Origin: Mesorhabditis belari | Lineage: Eukaryota; Nematoda; Chromadorea; Rhabditida; Rhabditidae | Assembly (NCBI GenBank): GCA_958450365.1 | Contig: CAUEEP010000822.1 | Span: forward strand, 1 to 64,000 | Length of the DNA stretch: 64,000 nt | Direction: 5' to 3' | Part shown: positions 10,776-23,385 of the stretch, one piece after another | Position numbering within the stretch: the first letter of the stretch is position 1 | How the letters are laid out: each line of letters starts with the position of its first letter | The notes under the pieces: generated by a model | Databases searched by the model: none | What the model saw: the letters and a program-made list of their open reading frames with translations, nothing else | Told to the model about the DNA's origin: nothing | Position numbers and translations under genes: made by a program

Positions 10776-13700
10776 TTATCCTTCTTGGCCGAAATCCTTG
10801 GCGAAATTTTCCAGTTTGCTGAGATCATCACGATTGACGGTGGGTTTGACAGTGGAAAGAGATCGGAGGATGTCGTTCTGATAAGAAAAGGTTTTCAAGT
10901 TTTAATATAGACACAAGGCATGTCTCAGTAACTAAATTTTAAGCAACAATTTTTAAGTAGCCCATATGTCAGCAAGGCAACATTAAAAACCCAGGTTTTC
11001 TGGCCTTTTACTTTTACTTTAAACTATGATGAAACAGGTAATTATCGTGTTCCATTTCCTAATATTAATCGTGTTCTGTAAAATAGAAATTTTACTATTA
11101 TTCTAAACCCACCATTGCCAGTAATGGTTCAGCAATTTTCCCTTGAGGCACATCCAACCAACTCATCGCGATCGCCATTGGGTCTCCCGGAGAGCACGGT
11201 GTCAAAAGATCGTTGACTGTCGTTTGTGGGTTATTTGGATCGGGACCAGAGACGTACTAAAAACAAACATAGATAAATTTTAAAAGTCTAATTCTTGCTT
11301 TACAATCAAATGCTTACCTTGAAATGTGTTGCTGTTTGCACTCTTCTCACTGGTTGCATGAGGGCATCCTTGACAAGAATGTTGATATCGTAACCGGAGA
11401 AACCTTCCGTCTTCTCAGCCAGCGACTAAAGATAATTATAAAAAAAGCTTTAAACATTTGGAATTAACCCTGTAGTCTTGATCCGCCAAATCGTTTCGAT
11501 TCTTTCCCACGTCCAACTTAAACATCTCCTTTCTTCCTTGAATATCCGGCAACGAGATGTAGATACGTTTTTCAAAACGCCTAAATAAAAAGATAAAGTA
11601 GGTTTTTAAAAAATAAAGCTGAAATTTAAATTTCGCAGAAAAGGTCTGTCACTTCCAAAGTTTACTACTGAACGTAGTCTAAAAGTATAATGTGAGTCAG
11701 ATAAATTCCCATGGCTAAAATTTTATATCTATCCTCAATTCGTTACCTTCGAATAGCGGCGTCAAGAATCCAGGGAATATTTGTCGCACCAAGTACCAAA
11801 ATGCCATCGTTGTTCAAACCGACTCCCTAAATAGTACTATTAATTAAAGTTAATAACAATAGTTTAAAAGTTTGGTAAATTCTAAGATCCAAAAACCATA
11901 AAGTGCACTGAGATTTTTGACACTCAACGTGAAAAATTTATCAGATTCAAGCTCACGTTTCTATCTTTTTCAAAAATCTCCAGAAAGTTCAAATCGAAAA
12001 ATGAATTTTTAATAAAGTTTCTAAACTTATCACATGCTTTAGGAAGATCTCAATTTTTGTCAAGAATCTCCAAATTCACCTGCATTTGCACCATGAACTC
12101 CGTCTTCACACGTCGAGCACTTTCACTTTCATTATCCGATCGTGACGAGCACAATGAGTCAATCTGAAATTATAAAGTTATGAAAAAACTTTCCAAATTT
12201 ACCTCGTCAATGAAAATGATGCTGGGCTTGTTTTGGCGAGCGAGCTCGAAGAGATTCTTCACCAACCTAAAATGAAAAGTTTAGAAGGAATGACGATTCT
12301 TTTGAAATTGGAGGATTTACAGCCTGTTTTTCTTTCTCTGAACACTCTAGTCGTATGAGCTACACTCATAATTTCGATGTCCAACTGGTTTAGATTTATA
12401 ACACGGGCGCTCAAAGTATAACCCGCAAGTACCATCACTTATTTGGAAAAACTCTCATGCCATCATCATTTTCATTTTTCTACACATCTTTCACTTTTTA
12501 TCGGAGAGCCAGACGCTGTAATTTGAGGCCACCTCGATTGCAATGAAGTGCCCGACTAAGGGAGGTTAAGTTTAGAGCGAAAAAGAGTAAATATAAAAAA
12601 CGGGAGATGAGGGGAAAAGAGGGGGTCACTATTCCACTTTGGACTTTGCGTAACTCGATCTGAGCTCGGCGACGGGACGCCCCTTTCCCTCTTTCTCATC
12701 GGCGATTCATAACGTTGAAAACTGAATATGTCGCCGAGAAGCACGGCCCAAATAAGTCCAGAGCCACCCGTTTGAGAACTCAAAATGAAGTCCGTGGTTT
12801 TAAAAAGGAAAATGACAGTAGATATCGGAAATTAGAATCCCAAGAGATTTGCAAGCCCAACTGCTTGTCAACAAAGAATTTCAGTGACAACTTTTTTTCA
12901 AGACTCACTTTTCCGACTCGCCAAGCCATTTGCTCATGAGATCGGAGGAAGAGATTGAAAAGAATGTCGAATTTCCCGCCTCGGTGGCCACAGCCTAGAA
13001 ACAATACATTGGAAAGGGTGAAAAATTCTCCAAACTATCGAATCTTTAGCAATCGTTCTAAAAAATACCTTCGCAATGAACGACTTTCCCGTACCAGGTG
13101 GTCCGAAGAGCAAAATCCCTCTCCATGGCTTTCGATTTCCTGAAATAAGAAAAATTTATGAAGCAAATCTTTTTAAGTTATTTTTTGCATTGCCCAGTTC
13201 TCTGATCAAATCCCTAATTTATGCCCCGCGGAAATTCATCAATTTTCCACCAAGTTATTCATTTTCACTTCCCACATCTGCTGACGAATCTTTGAGCTCA
13301 AAAATTCCCGCTCACGTTATTTTTCTTTCTCACCCAGCGCCTTAATTAGCGTTGCTTTCTAGGGCCGACACCAAGCACAAATTTGCTTAGACGCTTTAAG
13401 AAGAGGGGTGAATAGGGCTGTCCCGTTCTCTTCTCGACATCGGAGATAAATGAAGGGCCACAACCAAGAGGGGCGGGCAAGGGGGAATGTGGAGAGTGAG
13501 GATCTCAAGGAATGCAAAAGCATGAGAAATTAGGATAGAGTCGAAGTCCTTAGAGACCGAAAATATTTAAGAGAGACGGGGAAAAAGCCTTAGCACAAGG
13601 GAAAGAGAGAAAAAGAATAGAGATGGGGGTCCCAGTAAGAGGAGCCTCAACCAACCCAGGGGTCCCACATCGATCGCCCCACCGCCGAAAAGAGAGAGCA

Positions 13701-16700
13701 CTGCTAAAACCCGAGGCGGGGCTCTCTTTTCCACCCGTCTCTCTCTTTTCTATCCTCCTTTTCCTCTACAAGACGAAAAACCCCTCGCGGCTAGGCCAGC
13801 TGCCAGAGTCAAACATTTGTTCAAACAAGATTTTCACAAGCTTTTCTTTCATTTATACGGTGTGTGACCCTACTCAACTTGGGAGCTGAGGCTATTCATT
13901 ATTTTACCCGACAAGGAAGCAATTTCTACGCACACACTGCTATCATATTCATTTGCAACCGGTTCTCCTGTTTACAGCATTCGAAACGCCACAAGTGCAC
14001 TCAATTTTGGGGATCTCATAAATAACGAGGCCCTCCCTCCACCTATCTCTCAACTCAAAAACAACACTTCGACTCTCTAATTGCTCTGGATTCACTACAG
14101 AAAAGCTAACTAACTGGAAAGCTGCTTGCTCAATTCAATCGACTTTTCTTAACTCAACCCCGGTCACTGCAGGCCACCCCAACAAAATCCGAGTCAAAAT
14201 TCGTTCACCAATCAAAAACGAGTGCAAAGTCTGGAGACGCTCATCCGTACACCCGCTTATCGAATCCTAAACCCATTAGTGACCCTATATGATCAGCTAA
14301 TTGACTCTTTTCGCCTCATCCTCGAGACGGAAGATCATCCACCGGAAGGTGCACACCAAGCAGCAACGGCTTCGATGAATCGCGAGGTGTTTCTTCCGGA
14401 GCCCAATCTCACTAATGGCTACCCGAATGGCACCATTCATTCCGGTGAGAAAGACACCCTCGTCACGATCATCTTCGGAGGTCTCTCCATTGTGGCGCTG
14501 TGCCTCAATTTGGCCCTGCTACTGTACATTCTGATAAATAAACTCTATCACAATTTCATTTCCTCGCATTTCATCTCACATTTATGTATAACGAATATTT
14601 TCACGATATTTGTTGTCATTCCCATGTATTTGATCACACTGTGGACTGGGTCGAATCTTTGGCGAGAGAGTCACTACATGTGTCGAATACAGGTGAAACG
14701 GAAGCTTTTTTTCATTTTTGAAAAACGACAAACGAGACTCATCTTTAATTTTCAGAAACCTGGGTAGCCTAGCAACATATTTTTGGACGGGGTCCCTACG
14801 GCTCTAGTAAAAAGAGATAATTGCCCCGGTTTCAAGCGTCATAGATGAATTTTGGCTATTCCAAAACGCAAACAATCAAAAAAAAAAAAGCTTAAAATCT
14901 AACTTTTAGTGGTAATGACAAACCTACTACTAAAGCTGTAGCAAACAAATTGACTCGAACCTTAAAATCAACCTATCACTTTAAAACAAACAAATTTTAG
15001 GCACTTCTCCTATGCAGTGTGTGGACAGTGATGGCGGCAATGCATTTATGCATAGCCGGTGTTCATTTGCTCACATTCGCTCGGATACACTACGAACAAC
15101 TATTCGGGCTTGCACCCAAAGTGATATGTGTGCTCTCCTGGGTGATTTCTGTGTTATTAGCTTTGCCAGCTATAACAAATGGCGAGTTTTACCAGTCTAA
15201 AAACCGAATTATCCAGAAAAACTAAACTAAGTTTTATTTTCTAACTTTCATAGTAGTTCAATTGACTTAAACTTTACGTAAGTCCTTTCAGGACACATCG
15301 TGATTTACGACCCATCTCTGAAAACTTGCGTTTGGGGTCACTCGGACTCGGGATTAAAATTCCTGGCCTATGTGCTGATTCTTGGGGTTAGTTGACAAAC
15401 AGTAGACAGGATAAATCTTCCAAATCTAGGTTTTTTTCCCGGTGATCTTCTCTTCATACGCCTACATACGGGTACTCGGCATTCTCTACCACAGCCCAAT
15501 TGTTTTCCAGAGTATCGGCCTGTATAAGAGTCGATGGCTCGTTTACGCTTTTCTATTAACGTAAGCAATTCAAACATTCATAGCCTAAGCCTACATTACT
15601 TTTTCGCCCCACACTGATAGAAGGCAGCTATTTTCAGGCCATTGTATCAATTTCCGTTCTATTTTGTCACAACGACCGGATGGTGGAGAAATGATGGCGA
15701 AGTATCAGTGATCCCCGTTCTCTCCATGTGCATGGCATTTACAAATGTGAGTTCAAAGCTAGATCAATTTAAGACGATCTATATTTTTGCAAAAGCCAAA
15801 ACTACATTCTAGTTCTAAACGTTCGTTCAACAAAGGGCTTCTAAAAGTAGCAAATCCAATTGATTTATGCTTCCTATTCAGTAAATTAATCTTGAATTCA
15901 GTCAATATATTAACTGATCACTTTGAGAAACCTAAAGATATTTAATTTCTTTCCGTACAAGTAAAGCCAATTCAAAAAAAAAGGGTTGAGGTTTAAGCTT
16001 AACAATAAATCCAGTATCAAAAAGTTTCTTTTAGGTTCTCCTTTCTCCCGTTTTATATGGCGCCTCATTGTTCATGATGAAAGAAGAAGATATGGCGCTC
16101 ACCGCAAGAGCCCATAAAACCGGCACTACCGGATACCACCAGCATCACAACTTACAAGCACAACTCATTTAAAATTGTGTGATTTTTGGAAAAATTATGA
16201 ATTGTTGCAAATCTTTTCCCACATTCCCCGGTGCAAATTCCCCAAAGCTCATTTCGAGACCCAAAAACTCTCTTAAAAATTAGAAACCATATTGAGAACG
16301 TGACGCAAGTATTGCAATTACGGATAAAACAATAAATGTCAACACACCTACTTGTTTTGTGTCATTTTGTTTGATGAATTGCCAAAAATAAAGACTATTT
16401 GATTGTGTCTCAAAACAGCACCCTAATTAAGAAAAAGACAAAGAAGAAGCAATTGATGATCTTCAAAGGGAATTGGAATAAAAAACAACCGTGCTTCTTC
16501 AATAAATGGAGCTTTCTGTATTAGAAACCCACGTTCCATACGCGCGGCTTTGTTCAAGCTAGATCCAACCTACTATCGCTATCTTGTTACAATGGAAAAG
16601 CTCGAGTTAAATGTAGCTTTGGCTCGATATGCCCTGAATCAGAGCTTCTTCAAAGCTTGCAAACGCCCTTAGCTAGGATCAGAGCCATAGACTCACTGAT

Positions 16701-18636
16701 CAGCAAAACACTATCATCCAGTTAAGAATTAAAAAAATATAATTCTAATAGAGAAGTCATAGGATCAAATGCCACATCGACTTGAAAAAACAATGACTTG
16801 ATTAGCCATTAAAGCTTGCCAGATCAATAAGTCTACAAAGTCATCGAGCTAGAGTCCGACTACTTACTTTCAATAAGGTATAAGGAAACATTCATGACCG
16901 TAAATGACAGGCTAATCCTGGACGTTTTACAGCTTGCTTAAACAATAGTGTATATAACAATAGGGTATTCTCCAATAGTTCAGTTTTTCAATTTTTAACT
17001 CTGCAGTCACTCCTTTTCACCGAAACTCACCGGTGAAGAGTTGAGGGAATTTGATGGGCAGAATGACGGCCTCTTTTAGCGCTTCTTTTGCACTCTCGAG
17101 CCCGGCAATGTCCGACCATTTGACATTTGGCTTCTCCATCACGATCGCTCCTTGTAGTTTGTCCTAAATAACAAGCTTTTATTCTTTCTCAGCAAATACC
17201 TAATTGGGAAAAGGGCCTATTAGTTCTAAAACAGCCAAATAAACATTCAAAATTGCTCTAACAAGGAAAATACTTTCAATCCCAGGACTTTTTTTAAAGA
17301 ATTTGTAGGAATTGTTGACAAAATTGTTTCCCCAACAGTTATCATCAAGATGCATCAGATCTGTTTTTAAGCTTGATTATGATCAGACCAACAGATTTTC
17401 TAACGCTGCTCCTCTTCCCACCTGCATTTTCTTCTTCTCGACGTCTTCATCGCTGTCATCACCATCTTTTGCCGAACCGTTGTCTTTCACTTTCTTTCCC
17501 TCACGATTGTTTTTCAGAAACTCTTTGATCTAAAGCATTAAATATCAAAAGACGCATTAAATATAAAAATATGTTCAATGTACCTGTTCATATCGTTTCA
17601 AGTAATCCTCGCACTTCTGCCGAATCGTGTCCTTCTGTCTTTCGCCTTGGGCTTCGTCTGTAATGCTAAGTATTAGTTTGGCTTCAAATTTGATAGTTGT
17701 ATAGTCATTCACTTAATGATTAATGTCTAATTTGTTCGCTAAAAAAAGTACTTTTAAAATTTACATCCAACTAGCTAACAGAAATTTACATCCAACTAGC
17801 TTCTTTTACATCCAACTAGCTAACAGAAATCCCCAAACACATGCTCAAATATGGTCGATGCTGATCAAAGTTTGATTCAAATCTAGCTCTATGTTTAAAA
17901 AAAATGACAAAACCAACATTTGATAGTGTGAATGAAGTATTGAATGGCTTGATCGTAGAGTGGAAGTGCCGCTTCGTAGTTCTTCTTTTTGTCCTCTTCC
18001 GTCGCTTTCGTGATCAATTCGATGGCTTTCTAAAAAATGGTGATTAAATGAACACGTTGAACAACAAATTTCAAACCTATAAAAACTCTACAAAGTTTTA
18101 CCTAGTTTTAATTTTAAAATTTTAAAAGCTCTTTAGAAATGATACGGCTGTTAAAAATTTAGCACATTTATAAATTTGCTGATAAACATTAAGATTCAAA
18201 CGAAAAGGAGCAAAACTTTTAGTTAAACTTTTAAAGTTTGCCGAAATAAACAATTCAGGGTACTTTTTTACTTTGTTAGCAAAAATTAAAAAGTGATATT
18301 CATTTTTCATCTTTTTAAGGCTTCGCGGATTCAACGCCAAACAACTAGACAACCTTCTTGCCTTCTTGCCTACAACCTTCTTCTACAACTTTTGGATGCA
18401 AGTGAACGAAGATTATTCATTGGAATAAGTATATTATTGAGCTTCAAGATATTATTTTACGAGTTAAATTAATAAATTTGCATTTAAAGCAGTCAAAAAT
18501 TTTGCCTGATGTTTGGGGGGGACAAAGTAAAAAGTACCCGATTCAGAACGCTTGTTAGAGTCAAAGCTCTCGTAAACTTCAAACTTTAAAGAAACTTTGT
18601 CTAATCAAAAAAAATTCTTACCTGTAGAGAGCCCAT
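10776..18636 (-). CDS. vps-4: VPS4, ESCRT-III disassembly AAA ATPase
   Basis: Fourteen exons in order of translation: 18622-18636, 17918-18029, 17584-17657, 17422-17529, 17031-17163, 13069-13139, 12909-12994, 12203-12266, 12080-12163, 11747-11826, 11469-11580, 11318-11425, 11113-11256 and 10776-10877. They sum to 1293 bases (430 aa), the usual VPS4 length, and every junction keeps phase. Residues 1-75 are an MIT domain, which binds ESCRT-III tails. An acidic and lysine-rich linker follows to about 105. The AAA cassette has Walker A GPPGTGKS (160-167), Walker B IIFIDEID (216-223, catalytic E221), the pore-loop WLGESEK, ATNIPW and an IRRRFEKR arginine segment. The C-terminal helix ends KDFGQEG. 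VPS4 hexamers recycle ESCRT-III in endosomal sorting, cytokinesis and membrane repair. The 3.9-kb fifth intron contains a GPCR gene on the other strand. The seventh intron is 642 bases with a GC-richer patch at 12560-12760. Start: first ATG after a leader-type acceptor. Confidence 0.97.
13340..14374 (+). promoter_or_regulatory. GC-rich region upstream of the nested GPCR
   Basis: This part of the large vps-4 intron is richer in G+C and in purine or pyrimidine tracts (13380-13790) than its surroundings. It lies just before the nested receptor, so it probably holds its promoter and 5-prime leader. No specific factor site is claimed. Confidence 0.4.
14375..16172 (+). CDS. Orphan rhodopsin-class GPCR nested in a vps-4 intron
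   Basis: Six exons: 14375-14692, 15001-15181, 15292-15386, 15430-15560, 15638-15746 and 16035-16172, giving 323 aa in continuous phase. The N-terminus has two N-glycosylation sequons (NLT, NGT). Seven hydrophobic segments follow at roughly 28-54, 62-88, 107-130, 142-165, 187-214, 234-258 and 266-292. A cysteine before TM3 (HYMC) and one in the second extracellular loop (KTCVW) can form the class A disulfide. The DRY site is replaced by ARIHY. TM6 has a proline (FPFYF), and NPxxY in TM7 reads SPVLY. This is a peptide- or amine-type class A receptor at the plasma membrane; the ligand is unknown. Intron 2 seems to use a GC donor (ATG, then GCGAGT). The start is the first in-frame ATG. The gene lies wholly inside a vps-4 intron on the opposite strand. 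AATAAA occurs near 16330. Confidence 0.88.
16173..17030. other. 3-prime flank of the nested GPCR
   Basis: Rest of the large vps-4 intron. It holds the probable 3-prime UTR of the receptor (AATAAA near 16330, AAATAAAG near 16386) and otherwise nothing recognisable. Confidence 0.5.
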
Positions 18637-18690
18637 GTCGATCCTTGTTAACCGTTTGAGCCAAAGAAACGATGCCTAAAAAGAAACTTG
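18637..18690 (-). promoter_or_regulatory. Probable spliced-leader acceptor before vps-4
   Basis: On the minus strand a TTTCTTTTTAG acceptor ends at 18676, followed by a 39-base leader and the vps-4 ATG at 18636. No donor-bearing upstream exon is evident, which fits SL trans-splicing in nematodes. A cis-spliced 5-prime exon cannot be excluded. Confidence 0.5.
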
Positions 18691-18814
18691 TTCATTGATA
18701 TTAAAAAAAAAACGGTTGAAAACATAAAAAAATGGAAAACCTTTATCAAACCAACGCAAGAAACGTTCTAGCGATGTGCATGAAAGTTTTTAAAGTTTAA
18801 GATAATACCTAACT

Positions 18815-18848
18815 ATTGGCTACTGGCTACTGGCTACTGGCTACTGGC
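18815..18848. repeat. 9-bp tandem repeat
   Basis: About four copies of GGCTACTGG-type units upstream of vps-4. No gene is seen between 18690 and 20640. Confidence 0.7.
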
Positions 18849-18940
18849 TAACTATTGGTTAAGAATCTAATAAACTCGAGAGCCATAGCGAAATTTGAAA
18901 AATTAGAATCAAAAGTAACGTGAAAAGATTTCAAAATAAG

Positions 18941-19324
18941 GGGAGTGGGACAAATGCGACCTTTTTTTGCTGGAAAAGACCTTAGGAAAAGTCGTAGAGC
19001 TTCAAAAATGTTTTCATAGAAGGGTATCGTATGCGTAGATTCCGAATTTCGACAAATCAGACCTCGCTGACACGTCAAATTTGGGCTAAAGGGCAAAAAC
19101 TGCGGAAAAGCGTTAAGTTGCGTAGTTTTTGCTTTTTAGCTCAAATTTAACGTGTCAGCGAGGTCTGATTTGCTTTGATTTGTCGAAATTCGGAATCTAC
19201 GCATACGATTCTGCAGTATGGAAACATTTTCGAAGCTCTACGACCTTTCCTAAGGCCTTTTCCAGCAAAAAAAAGGTGCGCAAATGTCCAGGTGCGCAAA
19301 AAAAGGTCGCATTTGTCCCACCCC
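18941..19324. mobile_element. Foldback element, family F, copy 1
   Basis: A 384-bp palindrome. The arms 18941-19100 and 19125-19324 are complementary, including CGGAATCTACGCATACGA. The ends read GGGAGTGGGACAAATGCGAC and its near-exact complement. The 9 bases CAAAATAAG occur on both sides (18932-18940 and 19325-19333), a target-site duplication. There is no transposase. A second member with the same ends but a different stem is at 49273-49758. A transcript would fold into a long hairpin. Confidence 0.88.
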
Positions 19325-20646
19325 CAAAATAAGCAATTTTGGAAACTAGTGCATTTTAGAAAAGAGAAAACGGCAATTTGTCGATGATTTCAAGATATTC
19401 AGTTGTAAATTGGGTATATAAGCTCGAGCGGTGTTTTAACGACTTGACGGTTAAATTTGAACTTTTCGAGAATTTTTAAAACTTCTTGCATAAAAGAAAT
19501 GCACAAATTCGGTAGAAGGTAACAAATTAGCACAGCTGTTTTGAAATCCCGCAAGCAATAGATATCGAAAAGACATTTTTGAGTCAAACTTTGCCACAAG
19601 CAGTAATAATTTCTTTGGTCCTGAATCACCCTTTGGCAAAGTGTTCAGAAAACCAGAAAACGCTCTTTTTCCTCATTGTGACTAATCAAAGAACATTGAT
19701 TTTAGTCTTTTGCATCTTCTCCTAACAAATCGACATGCAAACTTTGATCCTTGTGCTTTCTTTAGAATTTTGATCCTTCTACTTTCTTTAGATCCTTTTA
19801 AGGTGGGTAATTTTGAAAACCATCGTGATCTATTGGTGAAATGAACGTGACCTAGGCAGGCAATTGGTGAAAAAACTTGATCTAAAGTAATTTGGTAGTT
19901 TTTCGCACCTTTTAGAACCCCCAACACCTTAATCGCTCAAAAACAGATCGCTCATTAGATAGCTAGCCAGTAAAGTAACCAGTATACTGTACACCGATTC
20001 CTATATGCAAATTTAGTTACAGTATGACTTCAGTTACAGTATTACTACACTTTCCGAATGCAGTTCTTTAGTTAGAATTCTATTTACGTGCGGTTTAAAG
20101 GGGCTGAGGCGAAAGCGGCGCAGCGCGCTTTCTAAAGAATGGATACGCTACCGTACCCCGCACAAAAATTCCCCTTTGCCATTCTTTTCATTTTCCATCA
20201 ATTGAAATCGGGAAATTTGTGCGGCTTTAATGTTTTTAACTTTAACTGTTTAATGGCTTTGACTTTACTGCTTTTACTGTGCTGCTTTTACTTTTATGCG
20301 CTCTTTTACTTTTAAATTTCCTTCCCCTTCATAAAATCTATGATGTTTTTCTATCGCGTTTTTAAAGTACTCTCCCCTCGTTCGTTCCCTCCTTTTTATA
20401 TTGTTCGGCCCATATTTCCTGTTTAAATTTCAAAAATGCTTTTGTTTCGTTTCTCTCGGCCCCCTTCTACTCCATTGTCTTCGAATCTTTCTGTACGTGC
20501 CGTATAAACTTAACTTAACCAATTCCTTTTAACTTTAACCAAACTTTAACTAAAACGCAAATCTAACTAATCTGCGCGATCTTCTTGTTACTTTGTCTTG
20601 GGTTTCGTGTCAAATTAATTTAGAGAAGGGTTGGTAAGTCTAAAGG

Positions 20647-21093
20647 GGTACTTTTCCAATATCGGGGGAGCGAAAGGAAAATCGGGGGAGCAAACTTTGG
20701 CAGCGCTACATATGTCCTATATTATACAAACTACCGCCATAAAATCCGCGAATTACCCGTTATTCTCACAATCTTTATATTAGATTACAAAAGTGACTTA
20801 AATATCTAACACCCAGCGAAATGGATCTTTTCCCTTTGAGCGGACTTTCATCGATTCGCCACAGTTGCAAATCCACGACTGGATGACTCCTTTGGTGACG
20901 AAATAATCGATTGCCGTCGATTCCTTGAACGCACAAATGTCGGAGAACCGCAACGTCGTTAAAGTTTTAAAAAAACGTTGCAGTTAAAATACAGTCCCGG
21001 AAATGCATTTTTCTAGGGAGCAAAATTTGCTCCCCCGATTTTCCTTTCGCTCCCCCGATAATCCTTCCGCTCCCCCGATATTGGAAAAGTACC
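20647..21093 (-). mobile_element. Merlin-like DNA transposon remnant
   Basis: A 447-bp element with terminal inverted repeats starting GGTACTTTTCCAATATCGGG. It is flanked by perfect 9-bp target duplications GTCTAAAGG (20638-20646 and 21094-21102). The right terminal repeat has one extra 21-base ATCGGGGGAGCG-type unit. On the minus strand, about 20950 down to 20798, a short frame encodes AIDYFVTKGVIQSWICNCGE and ESMKVRSKGKDPFRW, which resembles the N-terminal region around the zinc ribbon of Merlin/IS1016 transposases. The catalytic domain is absent, so the element depends on another copy to move. Family assignment is inferred from the residual peptide and the 9-bp duplication. Confidence 0.75.
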
Positions 21094-21104
21094 GTCTAAA
21101 GGTG

Positions 21105-22059
21105 TTAAGTAAAAGGAGTTAGTTACTAACTCTTCTCCTAAAACAATGATAATGCATATGAAGTTCCATATGGAAATAAATCCACCATAAACATGTACAT
21201 GTACATGGAGATTTAATCCAAAGCTCTGAGATCACAGGGAACAACCAGTTTTTCATCTAAAACAGATGAAAAGATTTAAAATAAAAGCACTCACAAAAGA
21301 ACAGTTCCAGTCATATCTAAAATCAACACGAAAAAGACGCATTGGCTGAATATTTTAAAAAAGAGCTTGATTTCAAGATATTCAGCTACAAAGACCATAA
21401 AGCACAAAGAGCTATAAAGATTTTATGCAGAAAGATAAAAGAAAACTTACAATACTTTCTTTAGAATACTTTTTTGAAATCAACACGAAACATGGTCTCT
21501 GGCATTTCTTTGGCTGAATACCTTGCACTTGTGAGAATCCCAAAGATAATACTGAATCTGTCAAATGAGGAAAGCCAAGGAAAGCACAACTTGTATAGGA
21601 AAGCCAAGGAAAGCACAACTTGTATAGGAAAGTACAAGTACGAATAATGCATAAGAGAATATTCTTTTATTAGGTAAAATAGAAAGTATTTATTAGAAAG
21701 CTGACTATTTTTCAATTAAATAAACGGACTTTTTTCGGAATTGGTTTTACAAATCTTGAATGGACCAAAAACTAAAAGCTAAAAGTTTTTGCGTTGGTAA
21801 AGTCGGCGCTTTTCTGTTTTCGTCAATTTTGACAACTTTTCTTTGCGTTCTAAAATAAAGTAAAGATAGCATTCTAGAGTAAATTAAAGATAGCATTCTA
21901 CAGTAAATTAAAGATAGCATTCTACCGAAATGCCATTCAATTTCTACCGAAAAATCAAGCCATTCAATGACAATAATCAAGCTGAATGTAAAAAGCAAAA
22001 CAGTTTGTAAAAGAAAAACCTTTTTGTCAAGTCAAAAGCAATCTGCAATCACTTTTTGA
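21105..22059. other. Mostly featureless, small repeats
   Basis: Two 25-bp repeats lie at about 21575-21625 (AGGAAAGCCAAGGAAAGCAC), and three 23-bp repeats at about 21853-21924 (AAATTAAAGATAGCATTCTA). No gene is recognised. Confidence 0.5.
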
Positions 22060-22520
22060 AATCCCAGTGACTCAGCGAAAAGGGGATCGCTCAGCTGGGT
22101 CGACCCTGGGTCTCACAGCGATCGTCTTCAGCACTCCCTCCGCCGCGTCACGTTTCTCCAATCCTCGCCACAGCGTCGCCTCACAGTGCCTTCAATTTCT
22201 CTCTTTCTATCTCTTTCCCGGGCAGCCCGCGTCTCATAGAGCAGTGGGTGGAGGGGGACGGGGTATGGGGATCGCGACGCGCCCTCCCCCCGTCTTTTCC
22301 CTGGCCGGCCTCCCCCAGTGTCCCTCTTTAGCCTTGCCTCTCCCATTTCGGGGTTGCCTTCTCCTTCAGAAACCCCCAATACCATCCCAAAAGAAAAGAC
22401 ACACTCTCATCTATGCCCGCGCCTTTTTGTGTGCTGTGCTTCTTCTATCCGTCTTCTTTTTGACCTTTTGTGGCCAGGCGGTCTGTCTTCTTGCTTTCCT
22501 TTCTTGTTCTTGGCCTTGAA
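22060..22520. other. GC-rich island of unknown role
   Basis: This block is clearly richer in G+C than its surroundings (pyrimidine tracts, CCCGGGCAGCCCGCG, CGCGACGCGCCC). Open frames on both strands (22067-22519, 22128-22385) have no recognisable domain or splice context. It may be a promoter or upstream leader exon of gsa-1, 5.7 kb downstream, or of an unseen gene. I assign no function. Confidence 0.3.
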
Positions 22521-23027
22521 CCTTGGCTTATCGATTTGCATAGAGGTTCAGCTGATCGTTTTTCTCTTGGTTCTTCATTTCATCTATCCTGTACCTCGGT
22601 ATCGATTTAGTTGATTAACTTTAGATTTTGAGTTACTTTTCCGTCAGCCAATTCCTCTTCAGTTAGCCAATTTGCATACAGCTGATCACTTTCTAGTTTT
22701 GATGCTATTTTTAGCCTAAATCCTAGCCTAGATTTGATTTGCATATTGATTTGCATTTAAATCGATTCAAACCCCCAAGCTGACAGCAATTTACACAAGA
22801 TACAAAGCATCGTTTTTCAGTTTTGATTGGATTCTTATTTTCCAGCTTCTACCCTAAACCTTATCGATTTAAATATCGATCAGATTAAGATTTTAACTTG
22901 AAACTTTTTAAAATCTGAAACGATCAGCTGCATTCTCACAAATTTATGTCAGCCAGGTCAGTTCGAGGGAAAAAAAACTTATTCTAATAGATCTAGTAAA
23001 TACTCTAATAGAACGTCATGACGTCAT
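22521..23027. other. No feature recognised
   Basis: AT-rich intergenic sequence with no exon, RNA or long repeat that I can support. Confidence 0.5.
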
Positions 23028-23385
23028 GACAAAAATCATCAAATTTGCTCAACTCTACAAAAAGTTATAACATTTTTTAAAAAAGAAATGAGAAAATTCA
23101 AAACATTCTCTATTGCACAATTGTTTTATTCAAAAGAACAATGTAGCTATGTATCGTATTCACTCAAAACAATTAAAGAATATGCAAAATAATAGCTCAA
23201 GTGCGCGGGAGAGCCGAACCAACAACCCGATACTTTTGCGCTGGATTGACATCGCGCGCCCACCGTTCCTTATCTCTCTAAATTCGTTTCGGCCACGGTT
23301 TCCCCTTAAGTTCCTAGAGGATTTTGCGAAATTTCTTTAAAGATGTTATAACTTTTTGTAGAGTTGAGCAAATTTGATGATTTTT
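23028..23385. mobile_element. Inverted-repeat element with a tRNA-like core
   Basis: A perfect inverted repeat of about 43 bp (ATCATCAAATTTGCTCAACT as its marker) lies at 23029-23071 and 23342-23385. Inside, 23201-23265 on the minus strand has a box B-like TGGTTCGGCTC and a weak box A-like segment. The arrangement suggests a small transposable element; no protein is encoded. From 23386 to 24050 I see nothing further. Confidence 0.55.

Noticed and set aside
22067..22614. Possible 150-codon gene in the GC-rich block
   Set aside because: No recognisable domain, overlapping frames on both strands and no exon partner; kept only as a GC-rich region.
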